Shown piece after piece: positions 15,401 through 27,000 of a stretch of DNA of 64,000 bases. This DNA is from Trebouxia sp. TZW2008 (Eukaryota > Chlorophyta > Trebouxiophyceae > Trebouxiales > Trebouxiaceae). The DNA lies in the NCBI GenBank assembly GCA_002118135.1, contig BDIU01000241.1, forward strand, positions 20,989-84,988. Direction: 5' to 3'. Position 1 is the stretch's first letter, and the number at the start of each line of letters is the position of its first letter. The translations under genes and the position numbers were made by a program. The notes under the pieces were generated by a model. It ran no database searches, was not told where the DNA came from, and saw only the letters and a list, made by a program, of their open reading frames with translations.

Positions 15401-17192
15401 TGGCTGAAAGCACTGCCTGTGCAAGCTGAATGAGGTTGCCTGCCTGCTTACTGTCAACCTCCCGTGAGCTTGCTGTGCTGGTGGGCACCAAGCTAAGCTC
15501 ACGTGCTTGCAGCTGCTGCATAAGGTCTCGAATGGCACTCTGTGCTGCAGCGAGATGCTCAACCCATGCAACCTCTGTTGGCTTTTCCTGACAATTCTGC
15601 TCCAGCAATGCAGAAGTGATCTGTAGCCCAACCAACGGCAGCATCTTGTTTTCTGAATGTCTGCAGCATTGTAGAGCGACAATAGCATTGCCATTACTGT
15701 TGGGTTGACAGCATCCAGCAAAACAGTATGAAGCATTGCTTACCTTTGCTGGACATTTCTGACAAGCTTTAGAATGGCTTGCACATCGTCCGAATGGCAA
15801 ACTCTTGCTCCAAGATAAGCCTGAGTGATGTTCAGAAGGAATACTGCCCTAAGCACAGGGTCTGCAGGGCAATTATCGCTACATTTGTGCTATGTTTTCA
15901 CAAGTACATGAGCTTGAAGGCCCTGCTATGTGCTGTGCATCTATATGCAGCAAGCTGAATGACAATCAGTGTTACTTGGTGTCAGGTGACTATGCCACAC
16001 CTGATTCTTGCATGCTGGCGATAGCCTGAGCCATCAGTTCCACCTTATCTGATTGAGATAGCTGCTGCAGAAGCTTCTCGGCTACCTTGCAACACCATGT
16101 CAAGTCTTAGCTCTATCACGCATGTGAACTGGTTTTGCATGGCCCAGACTGATTGCAGTGTTACACACCTGTGGCAGCCTTGCTTGACTGGAGGACTCGC
16201 TACACATTCGGATGGCGCATACACAAATCATTATGGTGTCTTCTGCAGCACATTGCTGCTCAAAAGCTTGATTTGCAGCCTGCATGGCGCCGCTATCAGC
16301 TGCGCTTGGATTTAAACATGTTTCAGTTCGCATGAGCGCTAAGCAGTACAATAGAGCGCTGCACAGCCATGCTGTACTTGTACCTTGAACAGCGATCGGA
16401 ATAGAGACTCAGTGTGCTTCTGCCTATCTGCTGGTGCTAGAGTACTGCACTGACAGTCAAGCGTCTGGAGGTCATGAGTGCACTGTCGATGACTTTTGCT
16501 CTGTGTGTGACTCACCACAGCCAGGCCGCGAAGGCATCAAAATCGTTGATTACGCTCATGACCACGGGCAAATCTGCCTTGATTGTTCCCTGCTCCACTA
16601 TGCTGATAAAAAGGTTCAGAACTGTGCCGACAACCAGGCTGCTGATTTCTGCATTGTGGGACTCAGGCGCTGGCAAAGACCAAGTTTCTTGCTTCAGCTT
16701 GTCTGTCATAAAGCCATCATGGTGTGGCTGCCAACATTGGCATGTCAGTGCTTGATACAGCAGCCAAGCTTGCTGCACAGCCTGTTTAAGAAGCCGCAAT
16801 GACACAAGCTTCCTGAGCAGCATGTATCGCTGTATTTCAACCTCATGTGGGCGCCCTTTCAGGCAGCCTCGCAGCACTGAGAGTCCATTTAGCCCCAAGG
16901 CTGCCAGCTGAACATACGCTAACTGCAGGTCTGAGGCCTGTCCATTCGTGACCTTCAGCATTGCGAGTCGCAGCAAGTGTACTATGAAGGACGAGTAGGA
17001 CCTGGCCAGTCGCTGACCAGTTGCAATCAGACTGCCTTTCTGAGAGCGAGCTGCACTCAGTACAGGCTCGAGATACTGTCGCACATCCGCGCAAGCTTTG
17101 GCGGCTGCAGCGCTATCTCGAAGCGACGTGATACTGTCCAGCAGAGCTTGAGAGGCTGCCGCACTGGCTGGCAAGCGAGCCTGTCGAGCCAT
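471..17192 (-). CDS. ESP1: Separase (cohesin-cleaving cysteine protease), 28 exons
   Basis: Clan CD cysteine protease that cleaves the cohesin kleisin at anaphase. Exons (minus): 17192-16516, 16358-16169, 16085-16001, 15861-15744, 15660-15344, 14960-14678, 14429-14237, 13827-13523, 13244-13082, 12654-12448, 12124-11693, 11329-11133, 10640-10495, 10227-9803, 9342-9184, 8804-8586, 8389-7866, 7362-7179, 6319-6203, 5857-5639, 5198-5017, 4718-4450, 4072-3868, 3403-3083, 2774-2570, 2089-1980, 1398-1280, 754-471. They sum to 6855 nt, 2284 aa, close to plant and animal separases (about 2100-2200 aa). The N-terminal two thirds is helical repeat-like. Family signatures in order: DDDWLGPWK, LVLDGELQSMPWESLP, MVNPAGDL, YFGHGSGDQYL (catalytic His, codon 2009-2011), LLMGCSSG (catalytic Cys, codon 1350-1352), then NLWDVTDRDIDRF and LIGAAPVCYG near the C-terminus. 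The ATG at 17192 is the first in frame. The exons at 11329 and 4072 have the least certain acceptors. Identity is near certain; individual middle exons are less sure. Confidence 0.95.
755..1290 (-). repeat. 63-bp tandem repeat at the last separase splice donor
   Basis: The last separase intron carries degenerate tandem units of about 60-63 bp, clearest from about 960 to 1290. The unit includes the exon's last codons (LAYLMAG) and the 5' splice site. Donor-like GGCAG|gtA sites lie after 1280, 1217 and 1154, spaced exactly 63 nt. Confidence 0.75.
1280..1398 (-). other. ESP1: Separase catalytic-Cys exon
   Basis: Penultimate coding exon. It encodes LLMGCSSG with the nucleophilic Cys and then EYEPSGPVLAYLMAG. 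The donor at 1280/1279 joins the acceptor before 754 to rebuild the family's YLMAGCPVAVANLWD junction. The coding 3' end and the donor are themselves the first unit of a tandem repeat that continues into the intron. Confidence 0.9.
1980..2089 (-). other. ESP1: Separase catalytic-His exon
   Basis: 110-nt exon in a frame hidden under longer spurious ORFs. It encodes DMFLYFGHGSGDQYLSAR, the separase catalytic His motif. It starts after CGGCAG and ends AG|gtactg. The phases fit the exons on both sides (0 in, 2 out). Confidence 0.9.
3403..3602 (-). repeat. Decayed tandem copy of a separase linker exon start
   Basis: About 3437-3602 duplicates the acceptor and first ~120 nt of the exon at 3403-3083 (FAAMHSAATAAP..RRQQP; SQPT..DHAPEPALVS). 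Including the upstream copy would break the reading frame at its only donor-like site, so it is probably an intronic remnant. Confidence 0.6.
7340..7540. repeat. Two diverged tandem copies at a separase exon edge
   Basis: About 7348-7420 and 7471-7540 are diverged direct copies. Both carry TCTTGTGCCACCCTCC followed by YGTACAGC, then a CAGGT-containing stretch ending in CCTGCTT. The left copy holds the acceptor of the exon starting at 7362; the right copy is intronic. Confidence 0.6.
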
Positions 17193-18034
17193 GACCACGA
17201 TCACTGGTTGCCGCGCAATGTGCGCAGCATTGCGCTATGTGTCAAACACACACGATATACACCACACACGAGGGGTAGCTTCGGACAGGGCGTCGCGTGC
17301 GTGACGCCTTGACGACTGCGATCTCAAGCTAGCGATGCATTTGATTTGAACGAGAGGTAGAGCCTCACACGCGAGCACAGACACACGGGACGACGTGCGG
17401 GACGCCCTCTCTGTTTCGCCTCAATGACTAAGAATTGGCTAAAACAGGTCAACGCCTCTCACTGCATCCTGCATCACACTGGCATCATCAAGGCAGCGCA
17501 ATCGCGGTCGAAAGCACCTCGCGACACCCGTACGTTCGTCGCAAGGCATTTCAGGTCGTCAGTGTGTTCAACTTTTGGAACAGCCTTGCTGACGGTCTAA
17601 GTCCTGCGCTGACTTGAACGGGCTTTGCACTACACAGCGCTTCTGCAGCGGCTCGGCTGGCGTCACGCCCCTTGTACTTCCGCGCGCAACTTGCACAGCT
17701 CGTTTGCAAGCTTCCAAGACAGGTGCGTCACGAAATGGCTGAGATGAGCTAGTCAGGGTACACGCTGCTGCAGTGGTGGATGATCTGTCTTTGCGCAAAC
17801 TGTTTGCGGGGGTCGTCGCTGTGACTTCGCAGTCTGTCCTCGCTTTTGTACCAGTGCAATCTGTGAGGGCCACGAGGTGTCGCATGCGATTTTGAGGTGT
17901 CCGACCGCGGACTGATGGTGTCTGCAGGCAGGCCCCTTGCATCTGCAGCACAGCCCGTGCGAGGCGTTGGCCCTTGTGAACTGACTTGAATCAGCTAAGA
18001 AAGCGAGTCGCAGCACATTTCGGGCGCTTTGCTC
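17193..18034. promoter_or_regulatory. Divergent intergenic region between separase and the D-box protein gene
   Basis: 842 bp between two start codons on opposite strands. It is visibly richer in CpG than the surrounding introns, as expected of a shared promoter region. No defined motif is claimed. It also holds an open frame of 126 codons (17568-17945, minus). Confidence 0.5.
17568..17945 (-). CDS. Possible small ORF, hypothetical protein (126 codons)
   Basis: Open frame from an ATG at 17945 to a TGA at 17568, Ser/Thr/Arg-rich and without recognisable motifs. It lies in the divergent region upstream of separase on the same strand, without evidence of splicing into it. It may be chance in CpG-rich promoter DNA, an upstream ORF or a small gene. 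Confidence 0.2.
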   Translation of the reverse strand, partial: QMQGACLQTPSVRGRTPQNRMRHLVALTDCTGTKARTDCEVTATTPANSLRKDRSSTTAAACTLTSSSQPFRDAPVLEACKRAVQVARGSTRGVTPAEPLQKRCVVQSPFKSAQDLDRQQGCSKS

Positions 18035-20752
18035 ATGGGGAACCCTATCTTTGAGCCAGACTCAGACCAGGAAGAGCACTCTGGGAGGGATTACTGCAGA
18101 CATGAGCGGGCATCAAGAAGGCGCCTAGATCTTGCGAGGAATCCCTTCAGAGTGCCACCAAATGTCACTGACAGGCGACGGGCTCAGGTCACGCGGACAT
18201 CATATAGAGGGGACACCTTTACTGTCAGAGGTGACCACATTGCTCTGCTGACACTTTCCTCTTCAAATGCTCACCATTACCATGCTACACTCGCCAGCAG
18301 ACTTGCTGTCTGTCAGCATAAGTACAGTCTGCTATGTTGATGTTGTTTCAACATCAGCTAATGCCTTCACATTTCATTGAATGACGTGCTACTGGCTCTG
18401 GACTAGCCAGCAAGCATTCCACTAGCGCATATGCCTTACGCATCTCAGAAATGAGAGACCTTTATGTTGCATCAAGCGTGAAAGGCATGCAGACAGGTAC
18501 GCAGCATATTTGCATGCAAAATCATTCGCAAAAAGCATATTGCATCATTGGTGGCAAATTGTACCTGCAAAATGCAATGCATTTGCTCAAAAACGGTACA
18601 TTCAGCAGCAATGACTTGACGGTTCAGGGATGAGCCCTAATGCCTTTTGGGGCACTGAAGTGGAGATGCCAGAGCTTATCTCAGATGAGAGCGAAGAAGA
18701 AGAGGCTCAGGTAGCCAGGGCGCCCCGCCCACCCCGCCCTGATGCTGAGGCCCTGCTTACCCTAGGGGTGAGCCCTTTGATGCCTTCTTACTTTCAGCAT
18801 GTACTGATGATATGTGGTGACTAGTGATGACTACTCATAGGCTACCACTTCTGCATGCGCAAGCTGTCATTGCCGAGGCAAACCACAACTTGCATAGATT
18901 AGAAACAGCTTGACCATTGGTCTGAACAAGTGGCTCGCACTTGATATGCTCCTGAGTGTAGCTAGCTGGGTCCCCAGAGCCTGTCTAGCATGCGATTTCA
19001 GCGAGTGAAATGATTGAAAGCAGCTGATGCCTGCCTGCCTGCAGAGGTTACAGCGGTTAACAGCTGAAGCTGGCGAGTGGGCACAAAGACTGCAGGGCTA
19101 GTACATGTCCAAAGTCAAAACAGGCAGCTCTACTTGCCTGAAAGATATGATCATCGCAGGAAGACTGCTGATGCATACATGCAGGGGCTGCAGCAGTTGA
19201 CAGCTGAAGCTGGCAAGTGCGCAAGAGACTTTAGGCCTCACACAAATCCAAAGTCAGAGCAGGCAGCTCTACCTGCCTGCAAGCTATGATCATTGCACAT
19301 AAAAGTGCTGATGCATGCATGCGGAGACTGCAGCGCTTGACAGCTGAAGCTGGCGAGTGGGCAAGAGCCTGAACTCATGCTGCTCTCTTGAGTGGCATCG
19401 CCTTCTCTATTCTCAGCAATGAAATCATATTTGCTGCAAACATCGCGCCTATGCCTGCCTGCAGGACTTGGGCGACACACACACCTAACATCTGTGCCAG
19501 AATGTGCAAAATGATGTAGTTTTCAGTGATGTATGATTACATGATGCGTGCAGAGGTTGCAGCGGTTAACAGCTGAAGCTGGTGAGTGGGCAAGAGACTA
19601 TAGGGCCAGGCAAAGGGCTGCTGCCGCCAACCAGGCCCCTGCTTCCCAACAGCCCCAGAGCAATGCCATGCGAACGGTGGCTGAGACGCAGTCAGACGCC
19701 CCTGTTGCCGCTTTGGCTGCTTACAACCAGTCAGGTACAATGCTGCCCGCAACTTTGCTGACACTTCTGTTGGAGGCTCTTGCAAACAGTTCTTGCTAAC
19801 CGTCCTTGCTGACACTGACTGCTGACAGCTCTTGTTTCATACCACAAGTGACATATGGTGGGCAGACAGGAGACTGCAAAAATCTTGAGTGCTGTCAGTG
19901 CACAACACAAGCAGCATGTCACGGCCAACTACAGCAGTTTCCCCATGCAGCTGGATGCTCTCTAGTACTTGAGTGCTGTTGACATCAATCCCCAACATTG
20001 TTTACATGCGTATAAACTAGGAGACCTTGTCTCAATTTGCTGTTATAATCAGTTGAGACTGCACACAAGCTATAGCTAGCTGGTGCCTTGACGCTGTCTG
20101 TAATGCATGCTGCTCAGGCATGTCTTTACAAAGATTCATTCAATCAATCAACCAGTCAATTAATCAATCAACCAACCAACCAGACAGAATTGACAGTTTG
20201 CTGACATTCTGATGTGTGGTACAGAGTCGTGGCTGATGCTGCGTCAGGAGCTGGTGCGCACAGTAGCTTCAAGGCAGATGCAGCTGGTGGGCTTGCCTCA
20301 TAATGTCAACAGAGTGCGTAGAGTGGCACGCGAGGTATGCTGACTGCACTTGCGTGTGCCCAACATCCATCAACGACTGGCACGCAGACCAGTTGGATGG
20401 TGTAGTCACAATCGTCCAGCACAGCACATGACTACATACACATTTCTGGTGACCCCCACAGTGCACGTAGCTTTGCACTGATCAGGGCTGACGCCCCTGC
20501 GGTCATGCTTTGCTGATTGCTGCTTTCAGAGCAGCAGGCTTTGACTATTTGACCACAGCAACTTCATCAAGAATGCTTGACACGAATGCTGTGCATGCCA
20601 TTACTTGGGTAAAAGGCTCATTGTGTGTGCAGGTTCTTCAGGAGTTGGATGAGAGGGTGCAGAGAATGAATGAGGAGCACCGCAGGGATGCGAGAAGAAG
20701 AGCAGAAGAGCTTGTACAACCACTGCTAGCGCCAGATTTTTTTGCTCAGTAG
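18035..20752 (+). CDS. Unrecognised 248-aa charged protein with a D-box match
   Basis: Five exons: 18035-18230, 18628-18767, 19554-19734, 20225-20334, 20633-20752; total 747 nt. Phases are consistent throughout, which is the main support for the model. The start is the first ATG (18035). The N-terminus is acidic, then Arg-rich, and contains RRRLDLARN (residues 28-36), an exact RxxLxxxxN destruction-box match. Exon 2 is acidic (ISDESEEEE) and then Arg/Pro-rich. Exon 3 starts LQRLTAEAGEWARDYRAR and runs into an Ala/Gln-rich stretch. The last two exons are predicted helical and end in a likely coiled coil (LDERVQRMNEEHRRDARRR). No membrane segment or catalytic motif is visible. It is divergent from separase. 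No family is recognised and no function is assigned. Confidence 0.65.
18840..19600 (+). repeat. 140-bp tandem copies of exon 3 start
   Basis: Three direct copies, each beginning about GCAG-(A/G)-G-N-CTGCAGC and spaced exactly 140 bp, start near 19041, 19181 and 19321. A fourth copy at 19551 is the intact exon. All carry the ACAGCTGAAGCTGG core. The first three hit in-frame stops soon after the core. Confidence 0.75.
20125..20190. repeat. CAAT/CAAC tetranucleotide microsatellite
   Basis: Imperfect run of TCAATCAATCAACCAGTCAA type repeats inside the intron before exon 4 of the 248-aa protein gene. Confidence 0.8.
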
Positions 20753-20817
20753 CAGAAGCAGTCATGGCACTAGAATCAAAGGGCCACACCAGAGGCCCGT
20801 ATGCCCCAATGCAGGCT

Positions 20818-20822
20818 TGTAA
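20818..20822 (+). terminator. TGTAA polyadenylation-type signal
   Basis: TGTAA lies 66 nt after the stop of the 248-aa protein gene. TGTAA is the usual poly(A) signal of chlorophyte algae. A 5-mer is common by chance, so this is supportive only. Confidence 0.4.
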
Positions 20823-21659
20823 TAGTGCTGCACAGCAGCAGTCATTTGCCTTGCAGCTCCTGAGTGGTGCTGTTCAAGCTGTCATCCACTCATCTGTCCT
20901 TTACAGGCTTGGCAGATTCAGCTTGCATACTTCAACATGTTCAGTTTGGAAGTCCAATCCAAGCAGGCACATCACGGCAGCAATGACTATGCAAAAGCAT
21001 TTGTGCATGTGACTGTACTAAGCATGCAATATCACTCATGCAAGTGCGGGGCTATATGCTGTACAATGTCATGTTTATATAGTTCGCAGGTGTCCCTGGG
21101 ACACTTTGAGATTGTTTTTGCAGTCAAGCAGCAATATGCCATGATGCTGGCATGTACATTGGATGAGCAATGCTGTAGCAAAATCTGAGCACTCAGAAAT
21201 GATGCAAAGTTGCCAGACAGTGTTTGCTTTGGCGCAGACTGCCTGCGCCCATGTTTGCCATACAGATCACTCTGCTACTGTTCAGGTTACATATCAAACA
21301 GCTTTGCTTCAGCTACGAGGCCAAAATTGCTCGAGTTTTGATTTGAAAACTTGACAACCCAAGTCAACAAGCAAGGCTCTACTAACTACAGGAATGGTAC
21401 GACGTCAAGTCACTGAGTGTTGAAGTAGAAAGCAGAAATAAAAATTGTCATGCTTGAATCAGTGCTCGAGGAAGACGCAAGTGCATACAAAAAGCTATCT
21501 GAAAGTGGCAGCAACAACCTGAAATGTGAAAAACGAGAGTTCCCGTTGAATAGAGCTGAGGAAAAGCCATTTAGGCCACAATACAGACTGAAGTGGTGAC
21601 ATAAAATGAGCGCATCCTGCTAGCACATGCGTCAAAGCGCATCATGCTAAGGCAAATTT
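20823..21659. other. Convergent 3' region, no gene seen
   Basis: Sequence between two converging gene ends. The open frames are short and none has a codable partner exon. It probably contains the two 3' UTRs. Confidence 0.5.
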
Positions 21660-24085
21660 TTAGGAGTCAGATCTGCGCAAGTCACCAATAGGAGATTCAG
21701 GGGAGATGAAACGCCTGAAGCCTCCCAGAAATCTAACAATAATCAGGACCTTGGTGGCCGTCCAGACAGCAGCAAACCCTAGGTTCAGCCGCCAAACCAC
21801 AATCAGACTGGACAAGCATGCTGCAGCACTCATGAGCGTGTTCCTAGCTATGAAATCTGTCTGCTGACAACCCAAAAGGCCGCCTTCAAGCGTCCTTTCA
21901 ACAGCATCAATAGGCAGCATGAGAACCACCAGAGGCATGACGCCTCGCACTTTCTCTACAACTTGTTGATCCTTGCTGAAGAGCAACGGCAAGGCATCCC
22001 TGGGCAGTGCCAAGCACAGAGCAATGATTGTGCCAGCCACAAACGCAATCTGCACAAGCCGTTGCAAAACCTCTCTTGCTGCTTTGGGATCATCGTTGCC
22101 TAAGTGAGTTGCAATCAGAGACTGCGCAGTGACATTGATCGCTCCGAAGCCTTGTAGGGACAAGACCCACATCTGACGGATGATCTCATGCGCAGCCATG
22201 GTCACAGTTCCCATTTCCGCAGCCATTCTAGCCCCCAGAAAGCTCACGAACCACAGAAAACCGTTGCGTATTTGCAGCGCAACGCCAGTACGCAGCATAG
22301 GTTTCAGCCTAGCCCATGTGGGCGGCTGAAGTAGGTGTGATGGCGTGAGTAACTTCTTCTGAATGATTCTGTAATACAGGACTACAGCATTGACAAACAT
22401 GCCTATAGAAGTTGCGGCACCCGCCCCTGTGACACCCCACCCTAGCCCAAAAACGAACAAGATGTCCAAGGAGAAGTTGGTGAGGACTGATGCCAGAGAG
22501 GCCACTGCTGGCGTCAGGGTATCCTGCAATGAGAAGGTTTGCTGAGGTCAGCGAACAGTGTTGAGCACAGTGTGAGTGCTACAGGTGATGTTGAATCCTA
22601 CAGACAACAGTTAATTGCAAATGCTTCACACCTCAGGCAGATCTGTCGTTGCTCGATTGCGTGAGACAGCGCTTCTTTGCCATTGCTTCACAGCTCAATC
22701 GCGCTAACTGGTGCTGCAGATCTTGTATAAGGCGATCAAGGAAACTGCTGTCTGTCACTGTTGCCACCATGAGAGATGAGGCTGCAGTGACATTACTTGG
22801 CAACTGTACCACATTTCGTGGGTACTGGGTGAATGCTGCATGCTGGCGTACAAGTCTGAGGGCCAGTATGCATCAGGTCTAGAGCATGCAGTCAGTGCAG
22901 CTATTAGGTGCTGAAACGCAGAATACGTCTGAGTGCACAATCGCTTTGCTGAGTGTGCTTGCACGGCCCCGATATGCAGAACAATGCAAAGCGCAATGCT
23001 GTTGCAAGAGGTGCTATAGGAGAGGCAATCTTGGCTACACAGCAGCCATCTGGTGAGCAAAAGCCAATCATTGAATTGTCGCATACACATCATCAGCTGC
23101 CACACTGCATGTAAAGTGAATACAAAGCAGCCGCAGCAAAAGTGAGAATATGACGGTGCTGACCCTTTGGACTAGCACAAACAGTCTAGATGTTGACTGC
23201 TGGTCAAGACCATCAAGCCTCCATCTGAGGAGATTTGGACTGGATCACACAAGCTGCAAATCATGCTTGTCCCACAGCATTGCTAGGTAAACCAACATCA
23301 AGCCTATGTAGCCATACCTGCATGCCTCGAAAGCTGCCAGACCCTACCAAGACCAACAGATAGCCAATGGACCCTAGCGCCCTAGCCCATACATACCCCT
23401 TGGCCTTAGTCACCACCCCAGCCTCCAATCCCATAGAGCCCAAGATTATGGGACCAACAGCAATGATGAAGGCCGTGACTAACACCCCTGCCACGACTGC
23501 AATCCAGACTCCTGTTGAGATGACTCTGCTGACCTCAGCTGAGTCACCCTGAGTCGAAGCTTCTGCCACAGCAGGCACTGTGACATATGACAGGAAGCTG
23601 ACTAGTAGCCCTGCTAGACTGAAGATGCTAATGCTGGCGCCTGTGGCTGCCAAGGAATCTGCCCCCAGCCTGCCAATGATTGCACAGTCTATGACTGACA
23701 TGACAGGGTCTAGAAGAAGGGAAAAGAGTGCTGGAATTGCGAGCTGTGTGATCTCTGAATCGTGCTTGGTCCTGTGCAGAACAGGGATCAGAGGGCTGAG
23801 CTGATGCCTGGCTGGAGCTGGCGACGGGTCATGTGCATGGTGAATTGCATTGTTGGATGCATGAGATGCGCATGCTATTCTACACTGCCTGCTGCTTAGC
23901 AGTCTGCACTGTGGCCTACAGTGGCTGAGCTGTGACGATGGTGATGATCGTTGAGCGGCTGGTGAATACAATGTTCTGCTGCTACGCTGGGGGCTGTTGA
24001 GTGCTGGTCGAAGTTTGTTTCTGTGAGTGGTCCTGTTCTGTTGACATGGTAAGCTGTGTATGACTTTGTCGACGCCCAATATCAT
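21660..24085 (-). CDS. MATE-family efflux transporter (DinF/plastid type)
   Basis: Multidrug and toxin extrusion antiporter, exporting organic ions or metabolites in exchange for H+ or Na+. Two exons, 24085-23318 and 22523-21660 (768 + 864 nt, 543 aa), joined in phase 0 at the family's conserved GSFRGMQ|DTLTP junction. About 12 hydrophobic segments are split roughly six and six. ALFSLLLDPVMSVIDCAIIG is the usual start of the MATE core. The ATG at 24085 is the first in frame and gives about 110 residues of Ser/Arg/His-rich, acid-poor sequence before the core, resembling a plastid transit peptide. Plant DTX44-47/EDS5-type and bacterial DinF proteins are the closest type by architecture (inference). 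The substrate cannot be told from sequence. The family is certain; the targeting is probable. Confidence 0.92.
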
Positions 24086-27000
24086 CAAACCGCTATGGTG
24101 CAAGCCGTGGCGCAGCACTCCAGCGGCTGATCTCTGCAGAAAGTCGAGATCGCTCACTTTCTGGGGAAAGGCGCGGGCGCAAAAGCAGATGGCCTGTGTA
24201 CACTTGGCAATCCAAACCTTGAGCTTGATTTTGTGTAGTCTGACGCACACAAATTCGGTGACGCAACGCTGTGTGGTTAGCTCGGCTGAAAAGCCCACTG
24301 TTTGTTGCTGTGACAAGCCGCGCGTGATTAGATGCAAGGTGCCCGACTTCGTTGCTTAAGCATGCAGGCACACGTAGCGATATTGCTTGTTTGGCGGATC
24401 GCCTTCGCGCAGCTGCAATTAACGGCACCTGATTGCTGATTTCGTTAGCTATCACAGTCTGAGCAACGCAGTAGATCTAACGAAATTGATTCTGCTGTGC
24501 GAGGCTCCTGCATGCAATGCGTAGATAAGAGCACTTTCAGACGCACAGACAGGCACACAGTCAAAGAACCACGAACAACTGTACCAAAATTGTTACTTTG
24601 GTCAACCAGGTTGCCAAGGCAATCAGCTTCTGATTGATCTTGTAGGTTGTCGCAATTGCCCTTCCCATCAAATTCAATTAGTTCACAGCCCCAACCTTGG
24701 AACATGAGCTGCGAGCTCGTGCATACCAAGCTTTTGAAAGCCTACTGAGCTCACTACACCTGCGAGAAACCAGCCAAAAAATCAAATTGGCAAGTTGTAG
24801 TATAAGGAGACTGTGTTAGGTGTGAACAAGCGCATTTCCTGGGCTGTTAGCCCTTTGTTCAGCCGGAACTATCAACTACACAACACTGGCATGCTGGAAA
24901 ATTGATGCAACTATGACTTAAGACTGCTCAATATCTTGGCAGCACTGGCGCCTTGTATGCTCAATGTCATCGTACAAGCAATCTAATGACACATGACAAC
25001 AGGAAGCAATGCAACCTACTCGCAAGCAAGTGGAACATCTAGGAACCGTCCAAGGTGCAAAGTTTATTGAGGACTTGGCATGTCATCAAAGCATGCAACG
25101 CGCCACACATCAATATTCATGACGCATGCACAGCATTTGCTTTGCAAGGTAGTAGCGCCGCCTCAACAGCGCTTTTGCATGTTGCACACTAATAGCCAGC
25201 TGGGCAAGGCTTTGCAGTGATATCATTTCATGAAAGCTGAAACTCAAATTGACATGGCATACTGCCCCAATGATTCCCAATGTCTTTCATTGTAAAGCAT
25301 TTGACATGCATGTTGGGCCCTTTTCTCCTGGGCTGACCAGAGCTGTGACTTTTGCTGCTGTCACTTGTGGCAGCAAGGCACTTGCCAAGCCGTCAGTGTC
25401 TCCCTTGCAGCTGCTTATGTATCGGAAGTCTTGCAGGTTGTTGATGTCCTTGATGCAGAGACTGCCAAGTTGGGACATGACATTAGGATGTGTGTAGGCT
25501 GCAGCACAGACACTGCCTTGATCAGCTGCAGTAGCAACTCTGTGTGAGCCTTGCAAAACCAAATGTGGGCTGCAAGCATGCCCACATATTCAGCAACATA
25601 CGCTGACACAAGAGCTGTCTTTGCACAATGAATGCTATGCAGCCATGCACAACAAAGCTCAGGGCCAAGTTATCAGTTGATTGGGCTGCAAGAAGACAGC
25701 TAAAGTGGTGCTGTATTGACTGTTTGATGGATTCAAAGCATTAGTTGCATGCAGTATCCTTCCTTTGCCTTGAAATGTCAGGCATCACCTGTTCCAGCAG
25801 ACAGTGTTGTGCAAACAGCTTATTGTGCTGTTTTCACTCAAAATATTTGTACCAGGGCATGGCGTGAGGAACTGCATTTGAAAGCTACATGCAAGCTGCC
25901 TACTTTGCTTATTGCTGTCATGACAACCTCTGGCAATTGGCTCATCAGGCAACGCCTCGTAGTCATTTTGTCGATACTGAGTTTTGCAGCTTTTGGATCA
26001 CCTCAGTCGGTCTGGCTCAACTGCAGCATTGATAGTTGGATTTTAAGACTTCTACAGATAACTTCCACGTAAGCGCAGGCAAGTGTGCAAAGGCTGGTGT
26101 TGAAGTCCCTGAGGTGGGTAGCAGATTTTGACTGACTTAGGAGTGAACAAAGAGTGAAATGCCTTGATCATGGACAACACTGCAGCACTGGACATGACAC
26201 TGCAGATCATGTGCATAGTTAAAGCCCTGATGACTTTTCTGTGCAGAGTGACTCCATCGTGTCAGCATTCACATTGTTGCACTGTGCTCAAACATTGTAT
26301 GCAAGCAGAATGCTTGCCAATTCACTCAACACCGTGCGCATGCAGAGTGCTTGTCAAAACATGGAAAGCACAAGTACATGTGTGAAGTCATCATGATGAT
26401 GGACACAGTATTGTGTATGACATCTGAGACTGAATGGCAAATGCAGCGAACTTCAACTTATATCGTTATTGTTGCCAAACTTCACTGTTACCACATGTAT
26501 GCAACAAGCAGCAGAAGTAACTTTTGCACTGAGTATTTAATTACAAGAGTGCTGAGAACAGCTTGTTAGAGTTTGCCTCTGTTACTTGTCATGATCATTA
26601 CAGTTGAACCTTAATCAGGCAACAAACTATCACTTTCATGAGCATCGCTACAACCTAAAATTGGCAGGCAACTTTATGTAGGATGAGCATGCATGTTATG
26701 CTTTAGTGCCTGACAAACGCAAAGCGTACATACTATGGAATCTGCATCACAAGCAAAGAATAAGTTACCCAAGCTTCTCTCACAACCATTCGTGACTAGT
26801 TACAGCCTAAAATATATTGTCCACGCTCATTTGAAGTCAATGAGGATGCTTGCCAACCGGTCCAATCTTCAAATCAGGTACAGACGATCTTCAGAAGCCA
26901 AGATTAGAAGCCGCTACACGGTCAGCTTGAGCTGCTCTCAAGACAAGCTTGTTGTTTTCCCATGTACAAGCACACAATGGTCTTCTTTGCATCTCGCGCC

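Noticed and set aside
24445..24729. Minus ORF as an upstream MATE exon
   Set aside because: The MATE model is complete from the ATG at 24085, and no phase-compatible junction was needed or found.
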